64,000 nucleotides of DNA from Antedon mediterranea (taxonomy: Eukaryota > Echinodermata > Crinoidea > Comatulida > Antedonidae), in NCBI RefSeq assembly GCF_964355755.1, contig NC_092677.1:7629001-7693000 (forward strand), in the 5' to 3' direction. Below the pieces are notes generated by a model. That model did no database searches. It was not told the DNA's origin and saw only the letters and a list, made by a program, of their open reading frames with translations. Below, in pieces: positions 33,516 through 44,046 of this stretch. Both the position numbers and the translations under genes were made by a program. How positions within the stretch are numbered: position 1 is the stretch's first letter; each line of letters starts with the position of its first letter.

Positions 33516-33683
33516 AGTTTTGCTTTTGGTGTGAAAGGGCCAGAGAGTTGTCGAGGTAATTATGTATCATGAATGACCGGAATGATAAATTAAAAAAAAA
33601 TACATTTAGGTAGTATTACTACTCTTTTAAAAGTACGAAAAGTATAATGTAATATTAAAATGTTTCTTTCTTTTAAATTACAG

Positions 33684-33719
33684 ACAGCCTGGAGTGCAGT
33701 AGTTACACGGCTATTGTGG
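33684..33719 (+). CDS. Possible 36-base exon following the Ig exon
   Basis: A T-rich acceptor (tttaaattacag, AG at 33682-33683) and a donor (gtgg|gtaaga, GT at 33720) enclose 36 bases. Continued from the Ig exon in phase 1 they read DSLECSSYTAIV and leave phase 1 again. Ending in a run that could lead into a membrane segment, it would suit a juxtamembrane exon. A short match with consistent phase may still be chance. Confidence 0.35.
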
Positions 33720-33721
33720 GT

Positions 33722-35394
33722 AAGATATATAACACTAGAATTGACACATCCCTATAGATCGTAAATTATTCCAATTTATGCAAATACAATGATAAATAGA
33801 TGAGAATTGCTGACGATAAAATTGGATATCGTTAAACGTTCCTCATGCATAATCTGTGCCCAGAGAATATTGGCTCATTCGTTCCTAATCACGAAATGGT
33901 TAAAAAGGAATTTTATTGTTTATTGTTTTTTTCTTTTTGCAATTTGTAACTGTTATCTTTTATTTTAAAATGTGTGGTGAAACCAATAAAACAAACAAAA
34001 AACTTTCCCTACGTTTTTTTGGATCTAATTTAAAGTAAAAAACTAGTATTATGTTATGTATAAACAAATACTATATGGACCTATTGCGATATTTTTTTGT
34101 CTTTAAACGGTTACAAATGTGACAAATTCGATGCGATTCTAATAATTTGAGCGGCGCTCTAAATACCAGCGTGAACTGATATTTTCGTTTGCACCCACTT
34201 TTGATCAATCGCGAAGGCCGCTGTCGTATTTATAAACTTCATTCGTACATTGCGTTCATCTAATCAACTCCTCCATGTTCCTAATGGAAACTAAATCCTA
34301 TGTCCATTGTGCATTTTCTGTGCAGCGCCTAAGTTATGGAATACAATAAGTCTATTGATTGATTGTTAGGCCTATCAGCAGCGTTCGTTACAGCTGTTTA
34401 AATACTAAGACCATCTACGCGAGCTACGAGTGCATTGTTTTTCTTTTTTATCATAATTAACCGTACGTACATTTAAAACAAGGAATTACCTGGTTTAGGC
34501 CTAATGTTTTCAAATTTATATGCATTACTTACAAAACGTCAACAATTGCAGAGAAAGTGTCTTTCACACCTACCTATAGACCGAATGTAAAAAGTATTAA
34601 CATCTCAATAAAGAGGGGGTTTTTTACCGTTTTTTTACGCACATTATCGCCCTTTTTTTAAACTCGTAAAAAACGGATAAAAATAACGAAATTATCTATT
34701 AAAGACGTAGGCCTAATTTATATTAATTTTTTTAAATCTTAGGTTTCTCATTATTTAAATCAGACTCAACAAAGTCTACTTCTATATGGCCTAGACCAGG
34801 CTAGGACCATCTGATATTATAGTAAACATAGTGAACTATATGATATCTATTATAGGATGGAACTGAATTTTCGTCCACCTTACCGTATCTGCTGATTTCA
34901 AGAATAATATTGTAACATTAATACATTTTTGTCTTGCCCAGCTCCAATCATAGAGGGCGCTATTACAAATAGAAAGATATTGGTACTGTATTTATTCTAT
35001 CAGTACTCACTTGGTATACATGGGTATGTCATGGCGTGCCAACGCGAAAAATGCGAAACCAAGCATCTCAATGTTTCACTTAATACAATCAATGCATACA
35101 TTATAAACATCTTATGGAAAACAGTATTAGTATGTTTTCTAATCTATTACCGTAATAATAATAATCATCATCATAAATTGATTATATAAATGAAAATATA
35201 TATTTTTTTAGATATATTAATTATGTTTGTTAACATCCACATGACTTATATAGTAATAGTACATCAAGGTTATTTCGTTTCTTTTTTATGTTTTAGGCTC
35301 CTTTAACAGTGGAAACTTTCTGAAGTATCACATACTGACTGAAATTTGCAGTCTAGTTTGTTTGGTAAACTATTTTTGTTTAGCCGTGTATTCT
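33722..35394. other. No recognisable gene
   Basis: Hydrophobic frames at 34929-35189 and after the acceptor-like site at 35296 were examined as membrane exons, but nothing decisive is seen. A short hairpin (ccgttttttac and gtaaaaaacgg) lies around 34635-34680. Confidence 0.45.
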
Positions 35395-36188
35395 CCGTTC
35401 TAGGAATGGTCTGAGGCTCGCGCATTATTGAAAGGAAAAACAATCACCAAGCCAATCTCTTTCCTATATATATTAGTAGAGTAAAACTAATGAAAAAAAG
35501 GGGCCAACCTCAAAAAAATTGCAACAAAAGGTTTCTCAACGGATTTTGGTAGTATTAGGTGTACTAAATAACAGAAAAAAAGTCTCAAGAATTTCGACCA
35601 CCGGAAAGTGTTTTTTTTCAAGATGGCCGCCAAAATAGATAAAAACTACTTGGTCTATTGATATAATTTTGGTACCAACATACTCAGAACATACATATTT
35701 ATATTCGCTATAATAGAACATTTTGGCCAAAAATGACCGGAAATGCTATTTCTTGCATGTTTGACCTTTGACCTTGATATGTTGTATCTTGGTAACAACT
35801 GACCGTAGGGAAACAAATTGTGGCTCAAATTGTTCAGAATGTACATATTTACATTTATTGTAATGAGACATTTTGTCAAAAAATGGTTAGAAGTAAAGGT
35901 TATTGACCTTTAACCTTGATATGCTATATTTCGATAATGACTGACTGAGATACTATTTATGGCTCAATTTGTTCAGAATATAATTATTTTTATTTCGTAT
36001 AATGGTCTAATCTACCCATGGAATTAAGAGCTTTCCTGGGAATCAAGTAACTGTAATATTTATAAAGACTTTTAGAATATGAGTTCAAGTTCAAATTGTT
36101 CAGAACATACTGTATACAATCTTAATAATAATAATAAATAAAAAACTGAAAAGTAAACAAAAACAAATATAATAATAATTTTAAATTT

Positions 36189-36680
36189 CTAATTACGGTA
36201 TAGCAGCAGTTGATTGGATATTGTGCATGTATTTAGTACGGCATCCTCAACAACTGTTTCAACTTCGTCTTCATCATCATCATCAATCTCTCTATCTACG
36301 TTGTTCCATTCTTCTAGTTGACACACTCCACAAACTGAAGTACATGCCAATCCATAGCATCTACAACTGCAAAATACAGTTTTACATCCAGTAGTACAGT
36401 TACAATGGATGATTTTCAAACTTAAGCAGCAGTTTCAATCGTCATTATTGGCACAAATGTTTTATTAAAAACTTGGTATTATCTTTCTTTATCCATTGCA
36501 TGATTTGATAGTATACGGTACTCTAAGACTGTGACATTTTGTAGCAGATGAGGTTGGTGGTAGTAGTTGTTGAGGTTTGATAAATTATTTACCCTCAGCA
36601 ACTTTCTTATTAAACAACTTGCATCTGTAGCTATTTAGGAAATCCAGTGACTTGGCTCCAAAAAGAATAGACATGGCCTT
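36189..36680 (-). pseudogene. CXC-domain 3' end of the foldback gene, left-arm copy
   Basis: The minus strand ends with a 76-codon open frame (36419-36189). It carries the cysteine pattern CNCTTGCKTVFCSCRC, then CTSVCGVC, matching a Tesmin/TSO1-like CXC domain, a zinc-binding DNA-contact module. A run of Asp and Glu (REIDDDDEDEVET) and a short tail follow. Upstream to 36680 lies the reading frame, with breaks, that matches the plus strand at 37620-37900. The right-arm copy has lost several of these cysteines, so the two arms decayed independently. Confidence 0.55.
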
Positions 36681-36820
36681 TAATCCAATCTCCTCGATAG
36701 TTTGAAGTTTCTGATGCGATTGAGTGAAAATATCGGCACACATCAGTGTCATATTCTGGGTTACTTTCTATCAATTTATTGGTTTATTTGCCTTCCTAAA
36801 GATGTCTTTGGCTTCGAAGA

Positions 36821-38046
36821 GTGAGGGTGGAAACGGACTTAGTTCATATTTCATTACATCGTCTAGAGAGATTTGTCCTAACTGAATTTGATGGAAAGAA
36901 AGAAGAGTTCTTGTCAAGGCATGAGAACAAACACAAATTTATCAACATGCTTTCATATGAGCTACAGAAAAAAGAATGTCCTGTACGACATGCAGCCAAC
37001 GAGTGGAGTTGTGGCTTGATGGTTATGATGCTTGGCTACCACTCCAAGGGTCCTGAGTTCAAGTCCCGTCACATGTCAGGATTTTTTCTAAGGACCAAAT
37101 TACTCCACTCCCAAAGACTTGTAATAAGACTTTGTTTATGTAGAGCATCTTGTGTATATGCTTGTCTTGTGAACCTCTGAGGGTCCCTAATGATCAGCAA
37201 TAGCTGGATGGATCACCCTCATTAAATATGGTTTAAAAAAAAACCAAAAAAAACGATGCCGATGTTGACTTTGCTTTGGCAACATAATACAGTAACTTTG
37301 ATTGGAGAAGACACGGACTTACTGGTACTTTTACTGTATCATGTAAATACAACAAACCGAGAAGTGTACTTCAGATTAGACAAAGGAAAAGATGGGCCTA
37401 CTAGAGTGATTAATGTAACCAGATTGAAATCTGTTTTAGGATATAAAATGTGAAATGCATTACCCATAGTGCATGCATTCACTGGTTGTGATTCGACGTC
37501 TAGGATTTTCGGAATCGGCAAGAAAGCGGCATTTAATAAATTGATTGAAAGTAACCCAGAATATGACATGTGTGCCGATATTTTCACTCAACCGCATCAG
37601 AAACTTTAAACTATCGAGGAGTTTTTGGAGCCAAGTCACTGGATTCCCTGAATAGCTACAGATGCAAGCTGTGTAATAAAAAAAGTTGTTGAGGGTAAAT
37701 CATTTATCAAACCTAGCTTCAACAACTACCACCAACCTCATCTGCTACAGAATGTCACATCACAGTCAAATCATGCAATGGCTATAGAAAGATAATATCA
37801 TGGATGCTACCAAGTGGGGATGGAAAGTTTGTAATAAAACATTTGTGCCAATAATGACGATGGAAACTGCTGCTCCAGCAGAACTTTGAAAATCATCCAT
37901 TGTAACTACTGGATGTATGTTGCAATTGTAGACTCTATGGATTGGCATGTACTTCAGTTTATAGAGTGTGTCAACTAGAAGAATGGGACAACGTAGATAG
38001 AAAGATTGATGACGATGATGAAGACGAAGTTGGAACAGTTGTTTAA
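36821..38046 (+). pseudogene. FEN1/XPG-like nuclease-type transposon gene, broken
   Basis: Successive segments, in order: FLSRHENKHKFINMLSYE (36900-36960); NDADVDFALAT, readable across the SINE insertion site; VTLIGEDTDLLVLLLYH (about 37271-37345); HAFTGCDSTSRIFGIGKKAA (about 37468-37530); and a decayed CXC region (37880-38046). DADVD, GEDTDLL and GCD...GIGKKAA are spaced as acidic-residue and helix-hairpin-helix motifs are in FEN1/XPG nucleases. The family is widespread in invertebrate and fish genomes as uncharacterised proteins. Stops (near 37275, 37451 and 37607), frameshifts and the SINE make this copy dead. No transposase of a standard type accompanies it. Confidence 0.55.
37003..37251 (+). 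mobile_element. tRNA-derived SINE inserted in the foldback gene
   Basis: The insert begins with a tRNA-like head having A box (tggcttgatgg, 37012-37022) and B box (gagttcaagtcc, 37055-37066), continues with about 150 bp of body and ends in an A-rich tail. A 5-bp duplication (aacga, 36998-37002 and 37252-37256) flanks it. Removing the insert and one duplication restores the reading frame between two matched parts of the gene, which confirms the boundaries. Confidence 0.8.
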
Positions 38047-39119
38047 GATGCAGTACTAAATACATGCACAATATCTAATCAATTGCTGCTATACCGTAAT
38101 TAGAAATTTAAAAGTTATTATTATATTATTTGTTTTTGTTTACTTTTCGGTTTTTTATTTACTATTATTATTAAGATTGTATACAGTATGTTGTGAGCAA
38201 TTTGAACTTGAACTCATATTCTAAAAATATTACAGTTATTTGATTCCCAGGAAAGCTCTCTATTTCATAAGTAGATTAGAACATTATACGAAATAAAAAT
38301 AATTATATTCTGAACAAATTGAGCCATAATTGGTGTATCTCAGTCAGTCATTATCGAAATATAGCATATCAAGGTCAATGGTCAAACATTTAGTTTCTGG
38401 TCATTTTTTGTCAAACTGTTTCATTAGAGTAAATATAAATAAGTATATTCTCAGTATTTAGAGCCCAATTTTAAATCTCTACCACACATAGTTGCCGAGA
38501 TATGGAAATTCTACATAAATAAAGTTAAAGGTCAATAACCTTTACTTCCAACCATTTTTTGACAAAATGTCTCATTACAATAAATGTAAATATGTACATT
38601 CTGAACAATTTGAGCCATCATTTGTTTCCCTACGGTCAGTTGTTACCAAGATACAACATATCAAGGTCAAAGGTCAAATTGTCAGAAATTGTATTTCCGG
38701 TCATTTTTGGCCAAAATGTTCTATTATAGCGAATATAAATATGTATGTTCTGAGTATGTTGGTACCAAAATTATATCAATAGACCAAGTAGTTTAGGAGG
38801 TATGGCCATTTTCACTTTTTATCTATTTTGGCGGCCATCTTGAAAAAAAAAACACTTTCCGGGGGTCGAAATTCTTGAGACTTTTTTTCTGTTATTTAGT
38901 ACACCTAATACTACCAAATTCCGTTGAAAAACCTTTTGTTGCTATTTTTTTGAGGTGAAACCTTATTTCTACTCTACTATCCTGGCTTGGTGATTGTTTT
39001 TCTTATTCAATGATGCGCGAACCTCTGCAGAGAAGACCGTTCCTAGAACCGAGCAACAAGTAATTTTAGTACATCGAAAACGTGTAACATAGGCCTTGTC
39101 TAGTATTGAGTTGTTTATT

Positions 39120-39770
39120 CCTTTATAGTCTGAGAGATGGGGCGATTTGGTGTACATATTTTACCATTGGTCTTAATATGATTTTTGTGTGAGACATACT
39201 TTGGTTCATCTGAAAATCCAGTTCTTAAGTGATTTTGATAATGCACTTTCGGGTCAAAGGTCAATGACCTATTGTTTTCACGCAATTTTACCAATATCTT
39301 TAGTTTATGGCACAGTATTCGATGAAATTCATCAATTCTTTTGGAATTAGGCTCAATGTAAAGCTGATGGATCATACTACACATTGATTATCAAAAGTCA
39401 TTTGAGTTATTGTTTTACAAATTATATGAAAAATAAACTCATTTTTTTGGGTAAATTTCATTTTTTTATTTTAATGAATAACAAATATTTTTGTAACATA
39501 TGCTTTAATTTTTTGAAACAACTTTTAAAAACTGTCCTAACTATATGGGAGTGGATATCAAAAAGAAATTTTAGATTTGAGCTTTTATATGTAAAATACT
39601 GATTTTACTCATTTTTGGGTAATGCTATCTCGTAAACTAGAATGCTAAATCATACATTAAATGAAAGCCAATGATAGTGTTTGTATTCATTGTAATGGCA
39701 GTTTTTGTCATAAAACTATCATAAGTCATCATAAATTTAGAAATGCAAAATGTAAAAACAAAATACTAAG
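39120..39770. repeat. Left arm of inverted structure 3
   Basis: 39120-39450 is the reverse complement of 46200-46530 (shared cattgattatcaaaagtcat, aggtcaatgacctattgttt and ttttaccattggtctta). 39480-39600 matches 45970-46065, including caacttttaaaaactgtcct. 39650-39740 matches 43845-44046 (ttatgatgacttatg). The arm includes a short piece also found at the start of the Tx1-type LINE frame. Confidence 0.65.
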
Positions 39771-40861
39771 TATAATAGACTTACCCGAAGTCTGTAGTTA
39801 TTTCGAGGCTTTTTGATGTTTGTCTGAACCTAAAATTGGGATGTTTCGAGCTCAAATAGTATACGTATGAAACGCAATATGTGCCAAATTATTTATCTTT
39901 TTACTAATATAAAGTCAAAACTCCGTCTGGAACCAGACCATAAGTATAAGTGACAATGCTTTGAATGTTGTTAACAGTGTCAAATTACTAGGAGTGAATT
40001 TACAAGATAACCTAAAATGGGATGTCCAAGTAAACTAAACTACTTACTAATTAAAATCAAAAGAAGCTTTAAACATATCAATTAGGAAAGTTGTCACTAA
40101 ATTACACTTTGTATTTAATTTTGAAGTTTTATTTATTTATTTATTTATTTTATTTTATTTATTTATTTCATTTCCCAACCAAAAGTGATCTCATGGTTCA
40201 CCACTTACAGGAGGGAACACAGACAAACACGTACACATACAATAACAAATATTAAATTAAAATACTAACAATGTTACGGAGATTATTACTAAAGATATCT
40301 AACTCAGGGTTTCTTAAAGTAAAATATTATAAGTTTGACTTAATCTACTAATAAAACCATTTTTTAAAACATTTACTCTACTAAAAAAATATGAAAAGTA
40401 GGATTTCTTCTAAGACGACGACAAGGGATTCTAAGATAAAAATTACTAACTAAGTTACAGTCAAATAAAGAATTAATACATTTATACAAAAAAACAAGAT
40501 CAAAAAAGGTTCTACGGGACTCGGGAGATTGGACATGGAAATGAAAATCAGGATTCTGGTTGTGGCTGATGTAGCTTAAAAAACGGTTATGCAGACGCGG
40601 AATATTTCGAAATAGAATTAAAAATAACAGAACTATAGTTGAGAATTGGAAGGATAATTGAATAATAAAGGTGGATTTTGGGTTGCCTGTCAAAATGTTT
40701 ACAATTACGCCACATCAGCCCAAGCAGTCTATTGCACTTGCCAACAAGATAATCAATATGAAAAGAAAAACAAAGGGAACTAATCAATAAAAACACCAAG
40801 ATCTTTTTGCGATTGCACCCTATTAATGGGATTGTCATTAATTAAATAATTATGAAACAAG

Positions 40862-41660
40862 GCCAACAGCCATTAAGTCGCGTGCTACAATGCATAGTGA
40901 TACCGGACCGACAGACAAACAGACCGACAGACCGACAGACAGACGGACCGACCGACATAGTGAACTATACTGACCGAAATTACTGAACATGTTTAAAAAT
41001 GTTGAAATGTTTAAAAACATTTATATTTTTTTAATTTACACGTGCGTAGCCTGTCACTTTTGACGTGCTCGTATAACGTAATTTCGAGTTGAAAAGTAAG
41101 TCAAGAAAACAGAAATCGGGCAAAAAGAGTGCGCAATAACATTTAACGCGCAGTGCGCGCGCAAAAATCTGCGCACTCATGGCAATTTTGTAAACGCTTA
41201 AAATTGCCTGAAACGTACTCTTATTTCATCGAAAATAAATTTTGAAAATTTTAGGCGCGCGTACGCATGCGTTACATGCGCTACGCACGTAATTGTATTG
41301 CCATATGATGATTTATGCCCTGAAATTTATGAGTACCAAATTTTATTTAATTGTTATTCATGGTTGTTAAGATATGATTACAAACGTGATTTCGTTAAAT
41401 CATGCGTAGACCGCGTAATTTTTTATTGCGCACCGTGAAATCATAACTACATCGATTCCTGGCCATAAGGAATATTCTGTGAAAAATTGATTTAGCTAGA
41501 TTAAACTGATATCAAGATAAGGTCATAAAGCGATAAAACGCATAGTGATACCGGACCGACAGACAGACAGACCGACAGACAGACCGACAGACCGACAGAC
41601 AGACAGACAGACCGACCGACCGACATAGTGAACTATAGAGTCGCTTCCACGCGACTAATA
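40862..41660. mobile_element. TIR element with (ccgaccgacaga)n cores
   Basis: Left end agtcgcgtgcta, right end agtcgcttccacgcgact, inverted. Each end carries catagtgataccggaccgac and a run of gacagacaga/gaccgaccgac ending in gacatagtgaactata. The middle has purine/pyrimidine-alternating cgcgcg-rich sequence. A compact version without the middle is at 46083-46176. Confidence 0.6.
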
Positions 41661-41720
41661 AGATGTTATTTTTCAAAGTAATAGTTAAGATATTGCACTT
41701 GAGAAACATGAGTCGAAATA

Positions 41721-42639
41721 CAGTAGAACCTGTGTTTTACGTACCCTGATTTTACGTTCCCTTGATTTTACGTACGCTTAAAATAACCGATGACGTCATC
41801 ATTTTCTTACATTGAGGGCGCAATTTAACAACAACAAAGCACACAAAGCCACAATCATGGCTAGCTGTGTGTGGAATTCTGCTGTGTGTTTGAGTCAAGC
41901 AGCTACGCACGTCCATTTAAGCAGCGACTGTTTTTATTGATAGAAAATACAAGAACATTGATATTTTACACTTTATTTAAACATCTCACAGCCTGTATAT
42001 ACTGTACAGTACTGTACTTTTCTAGTTAGGCCTCATATCTTGCTAGGCCTGCTAGCCTGGCCGCGTAATTTTTTTTTCCAGGACGAACGTGGGCAGAAAT
42101 CATGAATAATTCAACCTTAATTATGACATAATAGGGAACATTATAGAGGGCGCTGTATAAGAATGCAGAGAGATTAAATAATTAGTGTAAACAACGTTTG
42201 CCAACCGAAATGTTTGGTCTAGTGGTAAAGGCTTTAACTTTTTACGATGGAGCCCTCGGTTCGAGGTCTTTCATGAACATGTTTTTTTTAATAGTTGAGA
42301 GAGATTATTTAGAGGGTTAGGTTTAGTATTTTTAGGAAGTAGATCAGCTATCTTTCAATTCTTTATAATAAAAAATAATTAAGGTAATGAATTATTCATG
42401 ACTTCTGCCCACGTTCGTCCTGGAAAAAAAAAACACGCAGCCTGACCTGAATAGTCTAGGCAAGGCCTAGCTAGTGACAACCTGCATGCTGTTCAATTAA
42501 AGTAGACAAACAGGGTAGCCTTTATAGCTACGATCTCTACGTATTTGGGGTCAATTTAAGGTCAACCTTGATTTTACGAATCCTTTGTTTTACGTACGCC
42601 TTTCGGTCCCGTACCGTACGTAAAATGGAGGTTCTACTG
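41721..42639. mobile_element. pogo/Tigger-like MITE
   Basis: Inverted ends cagtagaacctgtgttttac and (from the right) cagtagaacctccattttac. CAGTAGAACCTC-type ends are typical of pogo/Tigger elements. Left flank is TA; right flank is GT, so the duplication is not intact. The element interrupts the LINE on the minus strand and itself contains a second MITE. Confidence 0.65.
42062..42438. mobile_element. Nested MITE with a tRNA-like core
   Basis: Inverted ends tttttttttccaggacgaac and gttcgtcctggaaaaaaaaa extend for about 45 bp (gtgggcagaaNtcatgaat). Inside, 42212-42272 has an A box (tggtctagtggtaaagg) and B box (ggttcgaggtct) at tRNA-like spacing. Its ggccgcg-T-rich border resembles that of the 62990-63895 element. 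Confidence 0.65.
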
Positions 42640-43844
42640 GTTAAAAACAATTTTTTCTAACAATTTAGAAATGGTAGGCTCAGAGAGATAGGTCTATAGT
42701 TAGAAATCAATTGCTTGGTCCCCCCTTATGAATAGGAAAAATATTGGAACGTTTCCAAAAGGAAGGAAATTATCCGGTTTAAAGAGATTTATTAAAGAGG
42801 AAATAAAATAGAAAGAGGACGAGAACAGACTTTAAGATCATGGTTACTGAGATTATCACATCCAGATGCATTATGAGTCTGAATGGATGAAAGTAACGAG
42901 TTAACAATTTCAGATTGAATAATTGAGAATGCCGACAGAAGCCTCAGGCAGACGTTGGTGTTCTTCAGTCACAGGAGGACCAGATCTAAGAACTGAATGA
43001 AAATAATTGTTAAATAAAGCAGCCTTATCATTTGTTGTCTCCGCGACCTTGTGCCCATGCGACATAACCGAAGGATAAGAAGACGATTTTTTGGTCTTTA
43101 TCCACGACCAGAAGCGTTTGGGATTTGCCTTAAGATTCCCAGAAAGTGATTGCATATAACTTTTATATTTAGGTTTCATAAGGACTTTAAATTCTTTTCT
43201 GGCAACGGAAAAAGCATTTTTTGATTCATGTGTAGGCCTATTAAGTCGTTTAGAGATACGAAAACATTTCTCTTTATTTTTGAGAGCGACTCTAACTTCA
43301 TTACCAAACCATGGCGGCAGTTTTCTTTTTGGTCTAACAATAGCCACAAGATCACGGAGAGCAGCATCAACTAAATCATAAAAAAGGGAAACACTATCGT
43401 TAATATCATTGCACATAATGGATTAAATCAAAAATCATCATTATTTACAGCCTTGAAACAATAAAGTTGTCTTGAATCCCTAGAAAAGTGTTTTTGAATT
43501 GAAATTTTAAGAATAAAAGAAATTAATCAGATTCAAAAATATTCTGACCAGCAGAAATATCCGAGATTAAATCAATTGAATTATTACAAAAAATCTAATC
43601 TAAAACATTATTATTGCATTTTAGAATACGATTATATCGAAGTTACGACTGTTTTCACCTGTAATAATAATTAAAAATAATGCATCACTAAATTTAGATA
43701 CCGGTGCATGTTTACTATAAATAAGTGCATCTAACTAGAAAATTTCACATTTTCGAAAACATGTATGATTGTATAAGAAATAAACGTGAGAGTACTATTC
43801 TACTCTACTGTATTAATGTTTAATTAATTTATCTTATTACGATG

Positions 43845-44046
43845 ACTTATTATTATTATGGTAGGTTTGAGACAAAAACTAAACATTATCATTGGCTTTC
43901 ATTAAATTAATGACTATAGCGTTCTACGACAAGTAGTTCCAGAGATAGTATTTTTTGAACAAAAAAAAATGAAAATCAGTATTTTCTAAAGTTATGATGA
44001 CTTATGGTAGGTTTACGACAAAAACCTCCATTACAATAAATTTCTT
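43845..44046. repeat. Right arm of inverted structure 3, inner part
   Basis: Two diverged copies of the ttatgatgacttatg... gacaaaaac segment match 39640-39745 in inverted orientation. The Tx1-type LINE follows immediately, its poly(A) abutting at about 44047. Confidence 0.55.

Larger units (their letters stand above)
35395..39055 (+). mobile_element. Foldback element 2, carrying a FEN-like/CXC gene
   Basis: Arms of about 1.25-1.4 kb (35395-36680 and 37610-39055) are inverted copies. The outer ends match over ctaggaaNggtc, gcgcatNattga and aacaatcaccaagcca. Inner parts include gatggccgccaaaatag, AGGTCA-repeat units (35762-35774 inverted; 38664-38676) and the 3' part of a gene, present once per arm in opposite orientation. 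The loop holds the middle of the gene. It resembles foldback 1 in unit type and gene family. Arms are diverged, so the copy is old. No target duplication was found. Confidence 0.75.
40130..43420 (-). pseudogene. CR1/Jockey-type LINE, broken by nested insertions
   Basis: Three coding segments share strand and order. 43416-42910 has a linker region between endonuclease and RT (PPWFGNEVRVALKNKEKC, NPKRFWSWIKTK). 42910-42640 has the start of the RT domain (FWKRSNIFPIHK). 40838-40373 has the RT C-terminus (SFHIDYLVGKCNRLLGLMW, PILNYSSVIFNS). The 3' end is an (aaat)n tail at about 40135-40185. The catalytic middle of the RT is displaced or lost where elements at 41721-42639 and 40862-41660 are inserted. 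Stops and frameshifts abound. Confidence 0.7.

Noticed and set aside
34929-35189. Hydrophobic frame as a membrane exon of the Ig gene
   Set aside because: No splice donor with fitting phase, weak acceptor, and no clear membrane helix with a stop-transfer signal.
41512-41709. Minus-strand frame with repeated SVCLSVCRSVCRS
   Set aside because: Translation of the gaccgacagac microsatellite core of a TIR element.
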